64,000 nt of DNA, from NCBI RefSeq assembly GCF_007000325.2, contig NZ_CP117267.1, positions 1,116,001 through 1,180,000 of the forward strand. Reading direction: 5' to 3'. This document shows, in pieces, positions 20,165-28,518 of this stretch. The stretch comes from Rhizobium rhododendri. GTDB taxonomy: Bacteria; Pseudomonadota; Alphaproteobacteria; Rhizobiales; Rhizobiaceae. Position 1 is the first letter of the stretch; each line of letters opens with the position of its first letter. The position numbers were made by a program, and so were the translations under genes. The notes below the pieces were generated by a model, which did not search any database, had not been told where the DNA came from, and saw nothing but the letters and a program-made list of their open reading frames with translations.

Positions 20165-20491
20165 CTACCCCGCTGCAGCCCTCTGAATGCGCGGCGCCAA
20201 CGCCTTCTCGATGAGCTTGACGCTCGATTCGGCGAGGCCCTTGTGGCCTTCCATATCGACCACCAGATGCCAGTGGCCGGTCTCGGGAACGGTGAGGCGG
20301 ATCGGTGACTTCTTGGCGACGCCACCGACGAACTGATGCTTGAGCGTCTCCTTGAAACGCTGGAAATTTCCACCTGTCATCAGCCTGACATTGGCGACGG
20401 CAGAGAGGGTGATTTCAATCGTCGTCTCTGCGCGCTGGTCGCCCAGATCGTAATGGGTGTAACGGAAGGCTGGCTTTGGCATCTCGGTCAT
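20165..20491 (-). CDS. DUF1883-family protein
   Basis: About 108 residues from the ATG at 20491 (MTEMPKPAFRYTHYDLG). An in-frame ATG at 20482 is equally possible. FRYTHYDLG, ANVRLMTGGNFQRFK and ETGHWHLVVDMEG are the DUF1883 pattern, a small beta-rich domain of unknown function. It is convergent with rarA, 15 nt apart. Confidence 0.7.
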   Translation of the reverse strand: MTEMPKPAFRYTHYDLGDQRAETTIEITLSAVANVRLMTGGNFQRFKETLKHQFVGGVAKKSPIRLTVPETGHWHLVVDMEGHKGLAESSVKLIEKALAPRIQRAAAG

Positions 20492-20599
20492 CTCATGTCG
20501 CGTCCGACACCAAAATATCCACCAGGTGGTTAAGGAAGAATGGAGTCGGACGCGTTTCGAACCTATCAACGCAACTTAATGGCTAGTGAAGGACTTGAT

Positions 20600-20872
20600 T
20601 TAAAACCCGTCGAAACCGAGCACGATATTTTCGGGCAACTGGCAGACTTCGGCAGGATTGCGGTCACATTCCTCGCGGGCAAAGTGAAGCGCTGCAGTCT
20701 CGTTGGCGAAGAGACCGCCGATACGTCCGAGGCGGTCCTGCACGATCCAGCCGCCGTGACCGTCGCGCCCGACCAGGAAGCGGGCAGCGGACGAAGCGGC
20801 AAGCGAGCCGGTCGAGCGACGTTGGAGCGGTTCGGCTTCGTCGCGTTGGGTATTGGAGCGGGGCATTGACAT
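20600..20872 (-). CDS. Conserved hypothetical protein
   Basis: 90 residues. The middle, FLVGRDGHGGWIVQDRLGRIGGLFANETAA, resembles a small rhizobial family I know only as hypothetical: a beta-hairpin-like segment followed by a helix. No catalytic motif is visible. A GCCGGTA/TACCGGC hairpin (20901-20917) lies just upstream on the same strand. Confidence 0.55.
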   Translation of the reverse strand: MSMPRSNTQRDEAEPLQRRSTGSLAASSAARFLVGRDGHGGWIVQDRLGRIGGLFANETAALHFAREECDRNPAEVCQLPENIVLGFDGF

Positions 20873-20993
20873 TCCTTTCAGGCATTTTTGTCTGGCATCG
20901 GCCGGTATTCTACCGGCGCTGCGCCACGGTTATGAATGTATGCCGGCAGGCATAGGGTTTCCATTTCGGGCGACAGCCCGGAATATTAAAATC

Positions 20994-21962
20994 TCATATC
21001 CTCATAGACCTGCCCTGGAGGTCGTGGACAACAGTGCAGGGCTTGTGCTCGAGGCCATGGAGCAGGGTCAGCGCGTCGCGGATAGCAGTCTCCGTCTCTG
21101 GCTCGACCGAGACCAGCGGCAAGCGTACCGCCGTGCTGACAGGCCTGCCGTCCAGATGCATCGCCTGTTTAAGGGTCGCGGGGATACTCTCGGCAGCAAG
21201 GGCCTGCCACAGCGGAAGCAAGCGCTGCTGCAGGCTGAGAGCGGCCGCGAGGTTACCGGCGGCGGCTTGGTGCTGGACAGCCGCGCTCATCTGCGGCGCG
21301 ACGTTGGCAGCGTCAGAAAAGCAACCGGCACCGCCTGTCATCGCAAACCCGAGGGCTACGGCGTCATTGCTGGTATAGAGACCGACACGTCGCGGCAGCA
21401 ACTCCGTCCACGCGCCGAGGCGGCCGATGTCTCCTCCACCGTCGCAGATGCCGATGACACTGCCGATTTCGCCAAGCCTTTCGATCGTAACCGACGTGAG
21501 GTCGATCCCTGCATGGGCTGGCCTGTTATCGATGATCAAAGGCAGATCGGTGGCGTCGGCAATGCTTTCGAAATGGGCAAGGATGCCCCGCTGCGTGGGC
21601 TTGGAATAATAGGGGACGGTTATCAGCGCCGCAGACGCACCGGCGTTGCGGGCCTGCCGGGTCGCTGCGATCGTCTTGGCGGTACAATTGCTGCCCGTCG
21701 TTGCAATGACCGGCACTTTGGCCGCTGCCGTCTCCACGCAGATAGCAATAACGGTCTGCCGTTCGTGATCCGACAGCACGGGACCTTCTCCGGCGAGGCC
21801 ACAGACAGCAAGACCGTCGATGCCGCTGGCGATCTGCCAGGACACATGGTCCATCAACGCGTTGCTGTCGATGGCATCATCGCGAAAAGGGGTGATGAGC
21901 GATGTGATCGCGCCACCGATGCTCCGCTTGCGGGCGGCGCTGTCGAGATAAATCGTTCTCAT
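20994..21962 (-). CDS. DapA-family (dihydrodipicolinate synthase-like) protein lacking catalytic Lys and Tyr
   Basis: 322 residues from ATG 21962 (MRTIYLDSAARKR). The TIM-barrel family pattern is clear: GLAGEGPVLSDHE near 55-67, ALITVPYYSKPTQ near 112-124, and TGGAGCFSDAANVAP. The Schiff-base Lys position (family GIKD or GIKE) reads GICDGGGD, with Cys173. The Tyr of the usual YNVP motif is Asp145 (IIDNRPAH). So it probably does not work by the normal aldolase or lyase chemistry and may bind a ligand or use another mechanism. The gene for a 37-residue membrane protein ends 11 nt upstream. Confidence 0.8.
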   Translation of the reverse strand: MRTIYLDSAARKRSIGGAITSLITPFRDDAIDSNALMDHVSWQIASGIDGLAVCGLAGEGPVLSDHERQTVIAICVETAAAKVPVIATTGSNCTAKTIAATRQARNAGASAALITVPYYSKPTQRGILAHFESIADATDLPLIIDNRPAHAGIDLTSVTIERLGEIGSVIGICDGGGDIGRLGAWTELLPRRVGLYTSNDAVALGFAMTGGAGCFSDAANVAPQMSAAVQHQAAAGNLAAALSLQQRLLPLWQALAAESIPATLKQAMHLDGRPVSTAVRLPLVSVEPETETAIRDALTLLHGLEHKPCTVVHDLQGRSMRI

Positions 21963-21973
21963 GGGAATGACGC

Positions 21974-22087
21974 TCACAGATAGGAAAACAGGATGGCGAT
22001 CTCGACGCTGCCGAGCACGATGCCGAAGACAAGCATGATCATTGCCGTACGGCGCGCCCGCAGGCGACGGCGGTTGGTCTGGCTCAT
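21974..22087 (-). CDS. 37-residue single-span membrane protein
   Basis: Starts MSQTNRRRLRARRTAM, followed by a hydrophobic stretch through LVFGIVLGSVEIAILF and ending SYL, then TGA. The Arg-rich head and one membrane span predict an inner-membrane micropeptide with its N-terminus inside. It ends 11 nt before the DapA-like gene on the same strand, so the two should share a transcript. It is too short for most gene finders. Function unknown. Confidence 0.6.
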   Translation of the reverse strand: MSQTNRRRLRARRTAMIMLVFGIVLGSVEIAILFSYL

Positions 22088-22269
22088 GAGCAGGCAAGCC
22101 GATCTGGTTCGGCAGGGTCAGGCCGCTTGGGCCAGGTGGCGTGGGGCATGGTTCACCTCTGCAATCGATGCAGCGATGGTAATGCCGGGCTCCGTAGGAA
22201 AGCCATACGAGCCCGAGCGGCCGAGAATAAAGACTTCATAAAAATAGAGGCCGCGCGTGGCGACCGGGG

Positions 22270-23286
22270 TCAGCCTGAAGAGCGGCGATTTTCTCGGTCG
22301 AGCTGCGTGACGAGAGCGAGGATCGCCTCGGATGTCGGCGTCGGCACGCCTGAAAGGCGACCGCACGATACGACCATGCCGACGAGCGGCGTGATCTCCA
22401 GGGGCTTGCCGGCCAGCAGGTCCTGCAGCATGGATGTGCGGACATCGCCGATCTTCTTCGACTGCTCGAGCCGTTGCTCGACCGACATCGTGAAACTCGC
22501 GCCGAGCGCTTCGCCCACCGCCTTGACCTCCGTCATCACCTGCGAAACCATGTTGGCGAGCGCCGGGTCGGCCATGATGTCCGACATCCTCGCCCTCGTC
22601 AGTGCGCTGATCGGGTTGAAGGCCGCATTGCCCATCAGCTTGCTCCAGATCTCGTTGCGGATCAGGGGCGTCGTGCTGACATTGAGGCCGCCGGATGTCA
22701 GGAGGTGGGTAATCGCCTCGAGGTCGGCGGTGTTTTCGCCTGAGGGTTCGCCAAGCACGAAGCGACCGTCGTTGCTCAGATGGATTTCTCCGGGCGACGT
22801 GACTTCGGCGCCCTGGTAGGCAACGCAGCCAATCACCCGGTCGGGGCCAATCGAGCGCCACAGCGCGCCGCCGATGTCCAGTTCCTCGAACTGCGTCTCT
22901 GCATGCTTGCTCTGGGTGTCCCGATGAAAATACCACCAGGGTATGCCGTTCAGCACCATGACGACGCGGGTGGTGGCATGCATGAGGGAGCTGATACCTG
23001 CCGCTGCCGCGCCAAGCTGATGGCCTTTCAGGCCAGTGATGACAAGGTCCTGCGGCGCTAAAGTGCTGGCATCGTCCGTAGCATTCACCTGGACCGTCAG
23101 CGGTTCCGTTGCGCCGGCCGTCCAGAGCTTGAGCCCGTGTTGCCGGATGGCATCGAGATGAGCGCCGCGCGCTACGACGGAAACTGCGACATCCGCCAAG
23201 GCTCCGCTGGCCAGTCGCGTCGCGATGGCGCCTCCCAGCGCGCCGGCGCCATAAATGCAAACTGTCTTGATCGATGACGAGGGCAT
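22270..23286 (-). CDS. 2-dehydropantoate 2-reductase family protein
   Basis: 338 residues from ATG 23286 (MPSSSIKTVCIYGAG). The Rossmann motif is CIYGAGALGGAIA. The catalytic-Lys region is IWSKLMGNAAFNPISALT, and the C-terminal helical domain has MLQDLLAGKPLEITPL, all PanE/ApbA marks. Rhizobia carry several paralogues, some on other 2-oxo acids, so ketopantoate as substrate is not certain. The longer upstream frame has no family N-terminus. Confidence 0.85.
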   Translation of the reverse strand: MPSSSIKTVCIYGAGALGGAIATRLASGALADVAVSVVARGAHLDAIRQHGLKLWTAGATEPLTVQVNATDDASTLAPQDLVITGLKGHQLGAAAAGISSLMHATTRVVMVLNGIPWWYFHRDTQSKHAETQFEELDIGGALWRSIGPDRVIGCVAYQGAEVTSPGEIHLSNDGRFVLGEPSGENTADLEAITHLLTSGGLNVSTTPLIRNEIWSKLMGNAAFNPISALTRARMSDIMADPALANMVSQVMTEVKAVGEALGASFTMSVEQRLEQSKKIGDVRTSMLQDLLAGKPLEITPLVGMVVSCGRLSGVPTPTSEAILALVTQLDRENRRSSG

Positions 23287-23395
23287 AGCAATCTCCGCGA
23301 TCTCAGATGGACGTTTCGTATTGACAGCGCTCGCCGTGGCACCGATGCGCCAGACCCCGGACCTTTCGGCAAGGAGCCTGGCGCAACAATCAGGT

Positions 23396-23566
23396 TTAGA
23401 CTGCGCCGCCGTGCAGGCCGCCAAGCAGCCACAAGACGATCAGGACGAGCAACACCAGGCCCAGCACGCCGCCGAGGCCACGTCCGCCGTAACGACCATG
23501 GGCATAATAACCGCCACCGCCACCCAACAACAAAACCAGAATTACGATGATCAGGATCGTTCCCAC
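23396..23566 (-). CDS. DUF3309-like small membrane protein
   Basis: 56 residues if started at GTG 23566, which has AGGGAG about 8 nt upstream. It has two hydrophobic helices, the first TILIIVILVLLL, separated by a Gly/Tyr-rich turn (GGGGGYYAHGRYGGRGLGG). This matches the DUF3309 pattern, often stress-induced in rhizobia, though no EcfG-type promoter is visible here. Confidence 0.6.
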   Translation of the reverse strand: MGTILIIVILVLLLGGGGGYYAHGRYGGRGLGGVLGLVLLVLIVLWLLGGLHGGAV

Positions 23567-23744
23567 GGTGATCACTCCCTTGCTTAGCATCCCGACAAAT
23601 CACACTAAAGCCAATGCTTTGAGAGGTCCGGTATGATCGGCCATATAGAACTGCAAAGCCGTTAGTCCATGGAGCCCTGCGACAATTCGACAATCTTGAC
23701 ATGCCGGCTTGGCCAGAGACGAACGTTGCTGTTTCACGGTTTGT

Positions 23745-23990
23745 CTACGGCTGGATGGCGATGCCGGCCTCGATAGCGGCGGCGATAAATGCCTTGCGGG
23801 CGTCCTCGTCGGTGCGTTTGCCTTGGCGCACTTCGGCGCAGATCAGTAGCGCCCGATCGAGCGCCGGACCGTCCTCCTGTGGCCAATCCTCGATCATTGC
23901 CCAGGATGCTGCCTGTGTCGTGGCGATAGTCACAAAGGTTTCCGGACCTTCGAGCGCAAGGGTAACCGGCTGTTTCCAGGGGGTGTCCAT
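23745..23990 (-). CDS. DUF982-family protein
   Basis: 81 residues from ATG 23990 (MDTPWKQPVTLALEG). The order W-x-PV, AxxxxxDWP, ALLICAEVRQG and ARKAFIAAAIEAGI is the DUF982 pattern, a small family abundant in rhizobia and of unknown role. The upstream in-frame extension has no family similarity and is left out. Confidence 0.75.
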   Translation of the reverse strand: MDTPWKQPVTLALEGPETFVTIATTQAASWAMIEDWPQEDGPALDRALLICAEVRQGKRTDEDARKAFIAAAIEAGIAIQP

Positions 23991-24192
23991 ATTGCCGACC
24001 TTTTCATGATAGTTGCCGAAGGATCCCTCATAGGCGGGTTTGGGAACCTGTGCGAGCGCCTGATGGCAAATCTGAAGAATACAGCAGGTGCCGATGGTTA
24101 GCCGACTTTGCGGATTCAGACTGAGAGGTACGTGATTCAGGACTTGAAGGCGCTCACGAGGCCTGCGGTGTGCCACCAGGGACAATCCAGTC

Positions 24193-25212
24193 TCACGGGG
24201 TCTGGTCGGGCGGCAACGGCGCAGGCACGCCCTCCCGGATGTGGGCGGAGAACGCGGGCGACAGCCCGTCGGCCTTGGCCTTGTCGTCGATATGCGACAG
24301 TCGCTTCAGTTCTTCGAGCGGCAAACGCGTATCGAGAGCCTTCTGGTCGTAGGCATAATCCGGGACATAACCGTTGACGATGAGCCGCCAGTCGAAGGGC
24401 AGGGCGTCGCCCACAGCCCGCACCATCTGGATAACTGCCGTGGTGCAGTTGGTCGTCAGCGAGTTGTAGAATTTCGGCTTTTCGGCAAGCGCGTTGGCGT
24501 CGGCCACATAGGCCAGCAGCAGTGCCCGTGCTCCGGCCGGGGAGATATTCATCCGATAGAGCTGCACGTCCTCGCCGCGCACGTTCGAGCGCACGCCGAC
24601 CACGTCGCGCTCGTCGGCGGCGATGATCACAAGTGGATTGCTCTTGAACAGGTCGGCGATCGGAGAGAAAGCTCCGCCCTTTCGGCGCCTGACCTCGATC
24701 GACCAAGCCAGTTGCCGCCCGTCGGCAAACCCGAAGCTGACGATCATGTGGGCCATCAGCGGCCCCGACCAGTAGGACATGAACAGGTCGACCGTCCTGA
24801 CCGTGCCGAGATCGTAGCTTCTGCTCTCCCAGTGCGGGGTGAAATCTGTGTCGCTCCGCCAGTCGAACGCCCGCACATCGCTGAGCGTAAGCTGGTTACC
24901 CTCGATCCTGCCCGTAACCTGACGCGCCACATCGGGCGCCCAGTCTGCGGTGGACGGGGGCGTGATCGTTGTCCAGCAGGCAATAACAAGCACGGAGGCG
25001 ACCGCGAATGCCGAAAGACATGAGGCTCGTCTGCGGCCGAACAGGCCAACGACCGTAGCAAGCCCGCCCAAGGCAAAGATACCGGCACAGACGGCGCGCC
25101 ATACCTCTGGCAAGGGTAGACGATACCAGAGGGCCAGCGACGCCCATGCTGCGACGGCGACGACGAGCAGGATAAGCCCGAACAAAAGCAGGGCGCGGCC
25201 GATAGTCTTCAA
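24193..25212 (-). CDS. DUF4105-domain membrane protein
   Basis: About 339 residues. Two N-terminal membrane helices (RALLLFGLILLVVAVAAW and a second at AVCAGIFALGGLATVVGLF) precede a periplasmic domain with DFTPHWESRSYDL, LFMSYWSGPLMAHMIVSFGF and NSLTTNCTTAVIQ. This is the Lnb-N-like DUF4105 pattern, with a conserved Cys and His that suggest a thiol-hydrolase-like fold. TTG 25212, behind GAGGAA, is chosen. ATG 25311 would add a 33-residue head. Confidence 0.75.
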   Translation of the reverse strand: MKTIGRALLLFGLILLVVAVAAWASLALWYRLPLPEVWRAVCAGIFALGGLATVVGLFGRRRASCLSAFAVASVLVIACWTTITPPSTADWAPDVARQVTGRIEGNQLTLSDVRAFDWRSDTDFTPHWESRSYDLGTVRTVDLFMSYWSGPLMAHMIVSFGFADGRQLAWSIEVRRRKGGAFSPIADLFKSNPLVIIAADERDVVGVRSNVRGEDVQLYRMNISPAGARALLLAYVADANALAEKPKFYNSLTTNCTTAVIQMVRAVGDALPFDWRLIVNGYVPDYAYDQKALDTRLPLEELKRLSHIDDKAKADGLSPAFSAHIREGVPAPLPPDQTP

Positions 25213-25365
25213 CGGTTTATTCCTCGCTACCGATGGGGTTTTTGCTGAGGAAAGTGGCGCCGATGTGGAGTTCGGCAACAGGGTGCGCAGGAAGATATCG
25301 CCACCGGCCATATTAATCCGGCCACTTGGTTCCGACAGGGCGAATTCGACGGGCGCCGGAGGTCG

Positions 25366-26025
25366 CTATTGCAAGCTTGCTGCGGATTGCGCCCATTGCA
25401 TCGCAGCCTTGGCCATCGTCGCCAGATGTTCTGCAGCGGAATGGCCGGAAATCGTCTTGCGCGGTTTCAGGTCGTGATCGCCGTCTTCGAGCCAGAGCAA
25501 CTCGATGCTGTCCGACAGGTCATAGTGCAAAACCTCGTTGCGGCTGCCCAGAAGATCGCGCGTCCCCTGGCAGATCAACGTCGGCGTCCGCAACTGCCGC
25601 AGATGAGCAGTCCGCAGGTTGTCCGGCTTGCCCGGCGGGTGGAAGGGGTAGCCGAGGCAGAGGAGGCCGATGATCGCCTTGTCGTCATGGAGTTCGTCGG
25701 CGATCATACTGGCGACCCGTCCACCCATCGATTTCCCGCCGATGATCAGCGGACCCTGAGCCCCGAGTGCCGTCGCCGCCGCGCGATATTCCTGCATCAG
25801 CATCTCTGCCTTCGGCGGTGGCCTGCGCACGCCTGACATCCGTCGGGCTGCCATGTAGGCGAATTCGAAGCGGGCGACCCTGAAGCCGGCTGTAGCCAAC
25901 GCATCTGATGCCGCCGACATCGAGCCCGAATCCATCGGTCCGCCGGCACCGTGGGCGAGAAGTATGGTGTAGGGGGCGTCGGAGGCGCCGGATAGCATGA
26001 AGTCCGGGATGAGAACTGACGTCAC
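25366..26025 (-). CDS. Alpha/beta-hydrolase (KAT/TEX30-like)
   Basis: 219 residues. LLAHGAGGPMDSGSM holds the oxyanion region, GGKSMGGRVASM the nucleophile Ser, and LEDGDHDLKP the catalytic His, with an Asp in CQGTRDLLG. This order is typical of the small KAT/TEX30 hydrolases close to dienelactone hydrolase. The substrate is unknown. The start is a GTG at 26025, giving MTSVLIPDFML. Confidence 0.82.
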   Translation of the reverse strand: MTSVLIPDFMLSGASDAPYTILLAHGAGGPMDSGSMSAASDALATAGFRVARFEFAYMAARRMSGVRRPPPKAEMLMQEYRAAATALGAQGPLIIGGKSMGGRVASMIADELHDDKAIIGLLCLGYPFHPPGKPDNLRTAHLRQLRTPTLICQGTRDLLGSRNEVLHYDLSDSIELLWLEDGDHDLKPRKTISGHSAAEHLATMAKAAMQWAQSAASLQ

Positions 26026-26097
26026 GGTGCACCTCGGCTGATTAGGGGGACGATACGCCTTACGGTAGGCAGGGGTTTCGTGTCCACTACCAAGAAA

Positions 26098-26126
26098 AAG
26101 GCCCCCGCTCGAAAAGCGAAGGCCTT
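26098..26126 (-). terminator. Terminator of the DUF992 gene
   Basis: Read on the - strand: AAGGCC, TT, CGCT, a 5-nt loop, AGCG, GG, GGCCTT, then a T-run into TTTTTCTT. It lies about 50 nt after the DUF992 stop. Confidence 0.7.
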
Positions 26127-26177
26127 CGTGAACCAGCCGCTAGAAGCCGTGCATCGGCTCCGGACAGCGCGTTGATA

Positions 26178-26684
26178 TTACTTGGCGAGACGGAGTTTGA
26201 GCTGGGCGACGCCGGCTGCAACATTCAGGCCGGTACTGGTTTCGCCGCTAAGCGGCTGCAGGCCGAAGTTCTTGGAAGAGCCGCCTACCAGCGCGTTCGC
26301 GCCGAGGCCGATGCCGACCGAGGCGCCTGCGGAAGCGCCGACATAGTTGCCGGCCAGTGCGCCTTCACCGGTGCGGGTCGGGTTGACGTTGTAGACGAGC
26401 CAGCTCAGGTACGCCTTGCCGGTAACGCCAATATCGATGCCGAGCTTGCCGATCGAGCCGACATAGTGTTCGGCCTTGCCATTGCGCTGCTTGAATTCAC
26501 AGCTGACAGCCTTGCTCGATCCGAGAATCATGCCGACGCCACCGGCGACCGTGCAGGAAAGCGTGCCAAGCCGCTCCTTCGGCTGGGTGGCGACAACGCC
26601 GGTGCCCTTGTGCCTTGGCGCAGCATCCGCAACGGAGGCGAATGCAACGGCGGCAGTGGCGGCGATGATGACAAGATTTTTCAT
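26178..26684 (-). CDS. DUF992-family secreted protein
   Basis: 168 residues with a signal peptide (MKNLVIIAATAAVAFASVADA). The mature part has GTLSCTVAGGVGMILGSSKAVSCEF with two Cys, HYVGSIGKLGIDIG and a Gly-rich C-terminus, the DUF992 pattern of Rhizobiales periplasmic proteins with no known role. A weak EcfG-like element on the same strand (TGAAC, 16 nt, CGTT; about 26715-26739) lies upstream. Confidence 0.75.
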   Translation of the reverse strand: MKNLVIIAATAAVAFASVADAAPRHKGTGVVATQPKERLGTLSCTVAGGVGMILGSSKAVSCEFKQRNGKAEHYVGSIGKLGIDIGVTGKAYLSWLVYNVNPTRTGEGALAGNYVGASAGASVGIGLGANALVGGSSKNFGLQPLSGETSTGLNVAAGVAQLKLRLAK

Positions 26685-26841
26685 GCGTAGGTCCTCAGTG
26701 ATTGATGCCCCAAGAACGCAGCAGATCGAAGAAGGTTCAATCGTTTGCGTGGTCAGAGGCTGGCGTCTCTGGTCTAGCCGGCCAGCTCACCCGTCACGAA
26801 CTGCGCCCGCCCCATGCCGAACGACCAGTCTTCATCGCTGT

Positions 26842-28518
26842 TTAATTCGCATCGCCAATAAAATCGTCCCACTTAAGTGATTGGACGGAAGCAAGAGCCA
26901 GTGTTTTCAGATTCGCGATCTTAACACTCATTGCTATCTGCTCCCGCATAACGCCAATATCTTTGGGCACAGTCAGCCCTCGCTGTGTTGCTTGTTTGAT
27001 AGTGTCGTCTATTTTTGACAACAGAGAAGCTCCTTGCTCACTGTCCAATCTCGCAATTTCTCTGGTAAAATAGCAAACAGCGCGAAACGCTAGACTGTGG
27101 TTTTTTGCGTCGATTGCATTATCAATTGCTGCCAAATATCTTTCAACTCCGGATGAGTGGTGTCCTTCACGGAAATCTATGAGGCCGTCGGTGGCTAATA
27201 GGATGATCTCGTCTTCGCTATCGCCTTGCGCTGCATGTGCCCTGCTAATGAGTTGACGTGCATCATCGAACTTGCCCTGCAGTGCTTTAACTGCAGCTTG
27301 GTTATTGAGGAGGGTCTTATTTTTGGGGTTTGCAAGTAGTCCGTAGGCACCGATCATTGCGGCCCCTTCCAGCGCTTCCATGGAAACGCAACCGATGAAC
27401 GTAGCTAAGATCGCTGGACGTACGCTAAACGGCTCGACTTTCCGCCAAGCTGAACACTCAAATATTGCATTTTCCCAGTCTGAGTTCTCGTATGCCATGT
27501 AGGCCGACGCCTCATGAGAAAGTGAGACATCTACGGTAACTTCTGCATTTTTGAAATCGGTCTTGTGCCGAGCTACCCATCCAATTTGCGCGATAGCGTT
27601 TTCGGTAGGGCTTAGAGAACCTTGCCGAAGCATGCGAATAGCTTGTTTTCGGGATCCGGCGTCGTATTCCATGCTTCCCATCTGGACAGCTAGCTCGGAC
27701 AAATCCCTCGATGAGAAATTTGCATCTCCAAGGATAAATTTTGCCTTGCGCCAACCTGTTGGATCGCATCCAAATGCAGCCTGAACGGCGAAGAGCGCTG
27801 ACCGAAGCCACGGATCAGAGAGCGTTAAGGGTGACTTCATAAGAATATTTTGAGCCTCGTCAGGCTTACCCATATGCATAAAGAAGCGAGTAGACGCACG
27901 AAGTACGTAGCGATCATCCGGACGAAGTATTAATGCCTTTTTAAGCAAAGATCGAGCAGGGGAAACCTGCCCTATGCTTGCATACAACAGCGCAGATTCA
28001 GCTAATCGTAACGCATCACGTGGATTTAATTCAAGTAGTCGTTTTCGCGTAGCTATTTCTACTCTAATCTGAGCCTCTTCAAATGGAAGATTCTTATCAT
28101 CTCCGGTGCCCCGAGCCAGTACGCGACGCACGAAACTCAGTCTAGCGTCATCATAAAAATCTTGCTCGATCAACGACACCGCCGCGCGCTCGGCTCTAGG
28201 ATCGTCAAGACGATCGGAAAGTAACGCGAGGCCAATAAGCTCCTCTGCATCCTCTGGCGAGCTACTCGCAATCCATCTGTCAGCAGCCCTCATAAACTCA
28301 GCATCAAGGAAGTGTGTTGCATCCCTTACAAGGTTGCTACGCAATGTTGAGGACTCTCGTGTCGCTGATCCAAGTTCCCCGAGTAGACGAGATTGCTTGA
28401 TGGAGAGCCAACGAGGTATAGTTTGCCGATCTGACTGGTCGTCATTATCGATCACTTTAACTGGCCATCCGTTGTGCCACATCGGCGCGCTTTGCAAGTC
28501 GGTCAAAGACAGCGACAT
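26842..28518 (-). CDS. Large TPR-like helical-repeat protein
   Basis: 558 residues from ATG 28518; TTG 28527 and ATG 28482 are alternatives. Repeating helix pairs of TPR type are visible, for example ARSLLKKALILRPDDRYVLRAST, then NNQAAVKALQGKFDDARQLISRA, and further copies along the chain. No signal, membrane span or catalytic motif is seen. It overlaps the upstream kinase gene by about 62 nt, and the pair is visibly AT-richer than its surroundings. It is probably a partner or scaffold of the kinase. Confidence 0.7.
   Translation of the reverse strand: MSLSLTDLQSAPMWHNGWPVKVIDNDDQSDRQTIPRWLSIKQSRLLGELGSATRESSTLRSNLVRDATHFLDAEFMRAADRWIASSSPEDAEELIGLALLSDRLDDPRAERAAVSLIEQDFYDDARLSFVRRVLARGTGDDKNLPFEEAQIRVEIATRKRLLELNPRDALRLAESALLYASIGQVSPARSLLKKALILRPDDRYVLRASTRFFMHMGKPDEAQNILMKSPLTLSDPWLRSALFAVQAAFGCDPTGWRKAKFILGDANFSSRDLSELAVQMGSMEYDAGSRKQAIRMLRQGSLSPTENAIAQIGWVARHKTDFKNAEVTVDVSLSHEASAYMAYENSDWENAIFECSAWRKVEPFSVRPAILATFIGCVSMEALEGAAMIGAYGLLANPKNKTLLNNQAAVKALQGKFDDARQLISRAHAAQGDSEDEIILLATDGLIDFREGHHSSGVERYLAAIDNAIDAKNHSLAFRAVCYFTREIARLDSEQGASLLSKIDDTIKQATQRGLTVPKDIGVMREQIAMSVKIANLKTLALASVQSLKWDDFIGDAN

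Noticed and set aside
22088..22150. A 21-residue frame (MPHATWPKRP...) whose stop overlaps the start of the 37-residue membrane protein
   Set aside because: The ATGA overlap is attractive, but the peptide is too short and has no feature that separates it from chance.
22118..23260. A 380-codon - strand frame overlapping panE
   Set aside because: It is a shifted frame of panE with biased composition. Only its last 45 residues look protein-like, and they have no start codon with a ribosome-binding site.
26715..26739. EcfG-type promoter for the DUF992 gene
   Set aside because: TGAAC-N16-CGTT has a mismatch in the -35 and the shorter spacer, so it is mentioned only as weak in the gene entry.
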